This document shows positions 58,689 to 64,000 of a stretch of DNA of 64,000 nt, in pieces. Source of the DNA: a virus; IMG/VR virus record IMGVR_UViG_3300021368_000003, positions 1-64,000 of that record; one strand, written 5' to 3'. The position numbers were made by a program, and so were the translations under genes. Under the pieces are notes generated by a model. The model did no database searches, was not told where the DNA came from, and was given only the letters and a program-made list of their open reading frames with translations. The stretch's first letter is position 1, and the number at the start of each line of letters is the position of its first letter.

Positions 58689-60224
58689 TTAGAACTCGAT
58701 TACGATTTTGATATCTTCAATTTGGTCGCCAGCACGAGAAATCGCGCCTCTGTTATCTATGTAGATGATTTCGCCAGAGTTCGGTTCGATTTCAGGTTTG
58801 GCATAACCGTTAGTGAAGGACATACCCAAGTCATACTCAGTGTTGTTAATAACACGAGTAGAGACACCAGACACAACGGGGAAGTTGATATCAGGGTCTG
58901 CTGATGTACCAGAGGTAGAACCCGTCACTGGGTTACCTCCTTCAAACTCGGTAAGGTTACCAGTAATTTCTGGGAACACACCATCAATTCTGTTCTGATA
59001 GTATTTAAGAACTTTGGTAGTGGCGTTCCAGGAAATGACACGACCACGGGCAGTTACCTGCTGACCACCAACCGTTCTAGACTGAGTAATAATCTCGTCA
59101 GTTTGGAACTGACCAGTAAAGGTTGGAGAGAAGATAACAGCACGAGTAGCAGACAACGTAATCGCAGACGTTAGTTCTGTCGTACCATACTGGTTAGGAT
59201 TGATAACGAGACCAATACGGCGATAGTCGTTATCAGTAGGGAAGTCACCCGATCCTTCATCGTAGGTGAACTTCGTGTTGATCATCACTCTGTAACCACC
59301 AAGTTCTTTGGTAGGATCAGAACCATGACCAGTGTCAGGAGGAATAATAACGTCGATAGCAGCACCCGTTCCAGTACCAGCACCAATACCGTTGATCTCA
59401 TCGATCACGATCTTACCGAAGGTGTAACCAGAACCACCAGAAGTCACAGTTGCCGAAACAACTTTACCACCATCAACCACCAGAGAAACACGACCACCAA
59501 CGCCGTCGCCCTTAATGGGAACGTTTTCGTAGGTGCCGTTGTTATATCCAGTACCAGATGCTTGAATAACCACAGTGTCGATCTCACCACCGACAGCATC
59601 ACCAGTCACAGCGATATCGCTGAGCACAGGCATGTAATCATTCGAGAAGAATTTCAGAACCTGACCAACAGGGATCGTATAAAGATACTTCCAACGGTAG
59701 CCATCAGAAGTGGTAATAATTGAAGTGGAGGTGCCAGTAGGCTCAACAGTAGAAGGTTTACCGTTAGGATCAGAAGGACTGGTGCCGTTGTAAATGCACT
59801 TGTATACTTGGTACTGCGAGTTAACAACGTAGAAATCTGCGTCGTAAAGTTTCGTAGCACCCGACGATGCCGTCTTGGTCGAGGAGTAATCATGACGATA
59901 CATATCATAAACGTAACCCAGACCACCAGTGGTTTGTTCTGGGGGTGTCCAGTCAATACGACGAACTACTTGAATCGTGTCATTTGCAAGAACACGCTTC
60001 AACGAAATCATGTCTGAAAACGTATCACTAAACTCTTGGAACGAGTCAATAGGAGTCGGCGGTGCGTTTTCGTTGTCCCATTCTTGGGGACGACCAATGA
60101 AAACGTACAGACGGTCTCTATTAGAACCCGCTACAAGGTCAGACTGCGTAGGGTCGGCACCCTCCAACGACTTAATAAATCGCTTCGCAGTAAAAATCCT
60201 AAATTGGTCGGTGAGAAGTGCCAT
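58689..60224 (-). CDS. 8: Baseplate wedge protein gp8
   Basis: gp8 is part of the baseplate wedge. The 511-residue protein (T4: 334) has the family's start MALLTDQFRIFTAKRFIKSL and conserved WDNENAPPTPIDS, MISLKRVLANDTIQVVRRID, VYDMYRHDYSS and DGYRWKYLYTIP. The second half has extra Gly-rich beta segments (IQASGTGYNNGTYENVPIKG) as in the neighbouring structural proteins. A CATAAATA octamer lies 22 bases upstream. Confidence 0.93.
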   Translation of the reverse strand: MALLTDQFRIFTAKRFIKSLEGADPTQSDLVAGSNRDRLYVFIGRPQEWDNENAPPTPIDSFQEFSDTFSDMISLKRVLANDTIQVVRRIDWTPPEQTTGGLGYVYDMYRHDYSSTKTASSGATKLYDADFYVVNSQYQVYKCIYNGTSPSDPNGKPSTVEPTGTSTSIITTSDGYRWKYLYTIPVGQVLKFFSNDYMPVLSDIAVTGDAVGGEIDTVVIQASGTGYNNGTYENVPIKGDGVGGRVSLVVDGGKVVSATVTSGGSGYTFGKIVIDEINGIGAGTGTGAAIDVIIPPDTGHGSDPTKELGGYRVMINTKFTYDEGSGDFPTDNDYRRIGLVINPNQYGTTELTSAITLSATRAVIFSPTFTGQFQTDEIITQSRTVGGQQVTARGRVISWNATTKVLKYYQNRIDGVFPEITGNLTEFEGGNPVTGSTSGTSADPDINFPVVSGVSTRVINNTEYDLGMSFTNGYAKPEIEPNSGEIIYIDNRGAISRAGDQIEDIKIVIEF

Positions 60225-60246
60225 CTTTTAGAAATTACCTTCTTTT

Positions 60247-60254
60247 TATTTATG
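60247..60254 (-). promoter_or_regulatory. Late-promoter-like octamer CATAAATA
   Basis: It lies 22 bases before the gp8 ATG in the short gap after the structural gene at 60258. Confidence 0.55.
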
Positions 60255-60257
60255 TGT

Positions 60258-62144
60258 TTACTCAGGCTCCTTTCTCACAAGGTTAGTGTATTCTTGCGAG
60301 ACAAACGTGCCGTTTGCACCACTTCCGCCACCAGTGATAGTATCGGAGGTAGTAAATTTATAGGTAGTGCCATTGTTGGTTATACCTGTAACCTTCAAAG
60401 TCTTGTAACCATATGCATCTTCTGCTGACTGAATCTCAGCAACGGTAGCAGTTACACCAGTCACAGAACCCGTGACAGTTTCTCCTACTGTATAGTTACC
60501 GCCTGCATGGTTTTTGAGTTTGAGGGTGGATGCTGAAATGTGTTCAACTCCATCATCGAGTTCGCCAGCAGTTTGCACAGAAGCAGTAAGGGGCACAAGA
60601 CTTGAATCATACAGTTCATCTCCAACTTGGAATAGAGTGGTGTTTTGTCCACCAACAGTTTCTTCAATACCGTAAAGGGTGGAAGCAATACCACCATCCA
60701 AACTGATTTCATCTTCAAAGTCTGTACCAGTATTTACCAAGTCAGGAATGCCATCACCTGCACCATCCAACTCATCATCATCTTCAAACTTAAATCCTTC
60801 TAAGACACTAATAGGATTCTCAAAGGTGACGATAGATGAATTCTCATCTTCTACCAGAGGGTGTGGTCCAACACCAGTACCAGATGATGCTGATGTACCA
60901 GCGATGAATTGAATCACCGAGGTCTTTTCATTAGATCTACCGCCATCAATAAACGCTAGTTCATCGACTTGGAAGATTAGAAATAGTTCTCTGGTTTCTG
61001 GTCGCCAGTCATAAACAATAGCGACCTTGTTAGATTTATCTTCCTGTACTCTTCTGACACGATCAGATACAGTAAAGTTGTAACCAGATCCACCACCAGG
61101 TAGATCAGCAAGACTGTCTAAGATAACACGCTGGTCATAACGGAAGTTAATACCTCTATCACATCCAGTGAAGGAGATAGGTGTCTTACCTGTATATCTA
61201 ACAATCTCTCTGCCGATCTGGAACTTACCAGAACCAGGGAATGCAGCAGTGGTCTCGATGTATATCGTAGTATCCGTTGCTGTTGCATCACGGATAAGAG
61301 CACTGATCTCATAGAAGTCAGAGACCAGAGAAGTTCTATTTCGTTGTGTACGAATCAGGTTAGTATCTCTGGTGAAGATAACCTGAGGAGGAGATGTGTA
61401 TCCACCACCAGAATTGAGTAGATCGATTGATTCAATTCTACCCAGATTGATAGTTGCTTCTGCCTGAGCACCAGATCCACCACCACCAATAATCTGAATC
61501 AGAGGAGGGGTCTCAAAGAATTCACCAGGGTTGGTAACATTGATTGCTTCGATCTTACCGAACTGATTAACCTCAGCAACACCTTCGGCGTTCTGTCCAC
61601 CACCACCAGAAATAACAATAGTAATATCTTCGGCGGTATAGTTTCTACCGTTGTTCTCAACGGCAAGACCAGTTACCTGACCAGTAGTAGGAACAAGTTC
61701 AGCACCAGATCCACCACCACCTTCAAGTCTTGCAGTAGCATCAAAATAACCATCACCAGGTCTAGTCACCTGAATGTAGTTTACAGATCCAGCAGGTGCA
61801 AGAATAGTAGATCCATCAGGACCATATTGATCCTCTTCCCAAAGCACAATGTTTGCGTCTGCTTGGGTGATACCAGTATCAGTAGAATCGATGACCAAAC
61901 GCAAGGGATTATATCCTTCACCAGGATCGATTACATCAACAGATAAGATCTCTCCGTTGTCTGCAATGTTTGCTCTTAGAACAGCGTCTCTGATCGGGGT
62001 GCCACAGTTGCCAATAGACAACTTCGGTGGATCGTTGGGATCATACCCACTTCCACCATTTGTTACAATTACGTCCTTTACACCATATACACTATTGAAT
62101 ACGGGACGAATTGCTGCACCTGATCCTGGGACTGTTCTTGGCAT
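60258..62144 (-). CDS. Virion structural protein with GGSGY repeats
   Basis: The 628-residue protein has, in its first 260 residues, units of the kind (V/I)xxGGSGYxxPP and VTRPGDGYF, each closing with a beta strand. Residues 282-342 hold a module like that in the sheath and gp15. The end has VGETVTGSVTGVTATVAEI. The repeats suggest a fibrous or baseplate-attached protein. It is flanked by gp8 and another structural protein and shares one base with the latter. Confidence 0.8.
   Translation of the reverse strand: MPRTVPGSGAAIRPVFNSVYGVKDVIVTNGGSGYDPNDPPKLSIGNCGTPIRDAVLRANIADNGEILSVDVIDPGEGYNPLRLVIDSTDTGITQADANIVLWEEDQYGPDGSTILAPAGSVNYIQVTRPGDGYFDATARLEGGGGSGAELVPTTGQVTGLAVENNGRNYTAEDITIVISGGGGQNAEGVAEVNQFGKIEAINVTNPGEFFETPPLIQIIGGGGSGAQAEATINLGRIESIDLLNSGGGYTSPPQVIFTRDTNLIRTQRNRTSLVSDFYEISALIRDATATDTTIYIETTAAFPGSGKFQIGREIVRYTGKTPISFTGCDRGINFRYDQRVILDSLADLPGGGSGYNFTVSDRVRRVQEDKSNKVAIVYDWRPETRELFLIFQVDELAFIDGGRSNEKTSVIQFIAGTSASSGTGVGPHPLVEDENSSIVTFENPISVLEGFKFEDDDELDGAGDGIPDLVNTGTDFEDEISLDGGIASTLYGIEETVGGQNTTLFQVGDELYDSSLVPLTASVQTAGELDDGVEHISASTLKLKNHAGGNYTVGETVTGSVTGVTATVAEIQSAEDAYGYKTLKVTGITNNGTTYKFTTSDTITGGGSGANGTFVSQEYTNLVRKEPE
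61119..61301 (-). repeat. Sheath-type module in the GGSGY protein
   Basis: The encoded stretch has TTIYIETTAAFPGSGKFQIG, REIVRYTGK and CDRGINF, the same order of strands as in the sheath and gp15 modules but more diverged. Confidence 0.5.
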
Positions 62145-63628
62145 TAGACTACTACGATATTACCTTGCATGTTTCCATGAATAGTACACTGATAAACATA
62201 TGTTGTACCAGCAGCAAGATTCATAGGAACTGTCCAGAATTGAACAGAACTTTGACTTCCAGTTGTACCACTAATAGCAGAACCACCAGCACTCACTCTC
62301 AGTGCGAGAGGGTGTCCAGATCCAGTAGTGTTGTCAAATCTGTAAGTAAATCCACGATACACATACAGGGTGGGGTCGTTTGCAGATACACCACCACCCG
62401 TTACAGTGTAATTGTTGGAGTCAGAAGCACTAAACTCAAAGTTGATACAAGGAGTTGCTACTGCTTCAAATGAGGATCCGTTGTGGACGAGAGTTTGTCC
62501 TTCCTGAGCACTGGGTAGTGCGACAGTGTTTGTAATAGTAAGCGTTGACCCAGACACAGCAGTAGTGATCCCAGTCCCACCAGCGATCGTGATAGTAGAA
62601 TCGGCAGCCGCAGCAGTATAGGAACCTGAGTCACCCGCAGCAGTTTGGAGTACGTTTTGTACGACGTTGGGGGAGTCATTCGTGAATGTGATAGCGCCAG
62701 CGTTTAGGTTGGTGCTAATTCCACTACCACCAGTAAAAGTAATAGTATCAGTGGTTGTAGTCGCTGTTGTTGTTCCGTTGTCAGCACCGAGAGTCGTAAA
62801 TACATTCTGATTCAGATCACCCAGTGTACCAGTCATGTCGATGGTGAGTGTATCACCAGACATTGTGGTAGAGATGTTCGTACCGCCGACAATGTTGAGA
62901 GTGTCGTTAGCAGCAGAAGCAGTTGTTGTTCCTGTGTCGCCTGTGAAGGTTTCAAAGAGGTTTTGAGTGGTTCCACCACCGCCGCCACCAGATCCTTGTA
63001 GATCGTTAGCAGGTTGCCAAGCAGAAGCAGATGCTACCCATTTCAGAACCTGACCATCAGACGGACCACCATTAACAGTGGTATCAACGTCAGACAGAAC
63101 AGTAATACTTTGGTTCTCATCTACCAGGGGGACCCAAGCGGCAGAGTGAGCAAAATATGCTTTGCCAGTGCCATGAACGTGAGCAAGCATACCGTGATGG
63201 TTAGTCGCATCAGGAAGGTCGCCCAGAGTAGCGTAAGGGGCATACCATTTGAGATATCCATCGTCACCGTCAATGTAAGTGTAAGCAGATCCAGACCCAC
63301 CTGCCCAGAGTTTGATATCCCCAGTTCCAGTTTGATAAATTACGATATTGTCAGTTCCATCAGACGTGATCTGATGACCATTAGTATCCAGGTTACCAGT
63401 CAGCGTGTCAAAGTTTCCAGCACGAAAAGCAGCACTAGGTGACGTGCCCCATTTCAGAACCTGACCCTCAGTAATACCAGCACCGATATCAAACAAGATA
63501 TCAGTTTGGTTACCTAGTTTCTCATAGAGTTCATTAAAATTGGAGTTTGCTTTGATGGCACCATCACGGAGGGTATCACCCGTTCCGTCATTCGCCGCAG
63601 AACCAATGCCAATCGTCTGTTTTGCCAT
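62144..63628 (-). CDS. Virion structural protein with C-terminal cupredoxin-like domain
   Basis: The 494-residue protein begins MAKQTIGIGSAANDGTGDTL and has an N-terminal ELYEKLGNQ helix, both common in tail fibre-like cyanophage proteins. A Gly/Thr-rich middle follows, with GGTGI(T/S)T repeats. The last 100 residues look like a cupredoxin: YRGFTYRFDN, GHPLALRV, then YVYQCTIHGNMQGNIVVV. His, Cys, His and Met are placed as in a type 1 copper site. The domain may bind copper or only use the fold. A CATAAATA octamer lies 23 bases upstream. Confidence 0.8.
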   Translation of the reverse strand: MAKQTIGIGSAANDGTGDTLRDGAIKANSNFNELYEKLGNQTDILFDIGAGITEGQVLKWGTSPSAAFRAGNFDTLTGNLDTNGHQITSDGTDNIVIYQTGTGDIKLWAGGSGSAYTYIDGDDGYLKWYAPYATLGDLPDATNHHGMLAHVHGTGKAYFAHSAAWVPLVDENQSITVLSDVDTTVNGGPSDGQVLKWVASASAWQPANDLQGSGGGGGGTTQNLFETFTGDTGTTTASAANDTLNIVGGTNISTTMSGDTLTIDMTGTLGDLNQNVFTTLGADNGTTTATTTTDTITFTGGSGISTNLNAGAITFTNDSPNVVQNVLQTAAGDSGSYTAAAADSTITIAGGTGITTAVSGSTLTITNTVALPSAQEGQTLVHNGSSFEAVATPCINFEFSASDSNNYTVTGGGVSANDPTLYVYRGFTYRFDNTTGSGHPLALRVSAGGSAISGTTGSQSSVQFWTVPMNLAAGTTYVYQCTIHGNMQGNIVVV

Positions 63629-63651
63629 CTTCTTACAGTTTGTACGTTGTT

Positions 63652-63659
63652 ATTTATGT
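63652..63659 (-). promoter_or_regulatory. Late-promoter-like octamer CATAAATA
   Basis: It lies 23 bases before the ATG at 63628. Confidence 0.52.
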
Positions 63660-64000
63660 TGCGTCAAAAGACACAGTGGTGGAGTCAAGAGTAGATTCGG
63701 TAGAATCGAACGAATCTGCGCTACCACCAGAGAATCCAGTGACAGTCAAAGTCGCAATTTCAGTTTGTAGTGGGGAGTTAGATGCGGGGGTTGCACCAAC
63801 AGGTCCACTAATTTCGCAACGGAACTTATACCCTGTCATATATGACAGAGCAGTAAAAGCATAAGAGCTGCTAGTTGCACCAGTCAGAACTGCGAAGGAG
63901 AAACCACCATCAGTGGATCTATACCATTGATATCGTTTGGGTCCATCTTCGGGACTGATTGCAGCGGTAACCGTAAAGGTAACCAACTGTCCACTTCCAA
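63654..64000 (-). CDS. Structural protein with Ig-like domain, C-terminal part
   Basis: The frame is open at the right edge and stops at 63654, so the start lies outside the window. The visible part has an Ig-like layout: YQWYRSTDGG, LTGATSSSYAFTAL, GYKFRCEISGP and a final strand ATLTVTGFSGG. Such domains decorate phage heads, tails and fibres. The frame ends with an acidic Ser/Thr tail. Which gene it belongs to cannot be told. Confidence 0.7.
   Translation of the reverse strand, partial: GSGQLVTFTVTAAISPEDGPKRYQWYRSTDGGFSFAVLTGATSSSYAFTALSYMTGYKFRCEISGPVGATPASNSPLQTEIATLTVTGFSGGSADSFDSTESTLDSTTVSFDAT

Noticed and set aside
1-64000. tRNA genes or CRISPR array
   Set aside because: No cloverleaf with TTCGA-type loop and CCA-like acceptor was noticed in the gaps, and no regularly spaced DNA repeats outside protein-coding repeats. 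A tRNAscan run would be decisive.

Overview
The window is part of the genome of a T4-like cyanophage, a myovirus of marine Synechococcus or Prochlorococcus. Three things show this. It carries a nearly complete T4-type module set: RegA, clamp loader and clamp, gp46/gp47, gp55, UvsW, UvsY, and gp8 and gp13 to gp23. It carries auxiliary metabolic genes typical of cyanophages: plastocyanin, plastoquinol terminal oxidase (PTOX), glucose-6-phosphate and 6-phosphogluconate dehydrogenases, SpeD, and a CobS-like ATPase. Its virion proteins are very long and repetitive. I cannot name the isolate. Everything from 1455 to 64000 reads on the minus strand; only the first 1.7 kb has plus-strand genes, which meet the minus block tail to tail.

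Layout from left to right: (1) 1-1675, plus-strand overlapping ORFs, two with signal peptides. (2) 1455-4249, small membrane proteins and a NodU-type carbamoyltransferase. (3) 4249-10984, the replication operon (regA, 62, 44, 45), interrupted by a Dam methylase, two 2-oxoglutarate/Fe(II) oxygenases, a DUF3310 protein and a CobS-like AAA ATPase. (4) 11054-13675, a large HExxH/VWA partner protein and speD. (5) 13672-19799, recombination and late transcription (46, 47, 55, uvsW, uvsY). (6) 19796-32050, a tail-tube-like protein, several very small genes, then head and tail genes 23, 22, 21, a core protein, 20, 19, 18 and the large terminase 17. (7) 32047-39594, a nuclease, small membrane proteins, and the metabolic cluster gnd, zwf, PTOX, petE. 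(8) 39621-42753, gp16, gp15, gp14, gp13. (9) 42760-64000, fibre and baseplate proteins, including one very long fibre gene split by a one-base frameshift, a 2479-residue structural protein, gp8, and two further structural proteins.

Genes are packed with 1-8 base overlaps of the ATGA or TAATG type, so translation is probably coupled through long transcripts. Six genes shorter than 60 codons were found by reading the junctions. No stretch longer than 300 bases lacks a gene; the longest are about 190 bases (21302-21491) and 122 bases (17357-17478). Copies of a T4-late-promoter-like octamer (NATAAATA or NCTAAATA on the minus strand) precede many virion genes and also petE. Five clear hairpin terminators lie after transcription units. 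I saw no tRNA, rRNA, CRISPR array or insertion sequence.

Working model: the replication and repair block amplifies phage DNA, and gp55 with the clamp drives late transcription of the virion genes. The petE-PTOX-zwf-gnd block would redirect host photosynthetic electron flow and the oxidative pentose phosphate pathway toward NADPH and pentose for nucleotide synthesis.
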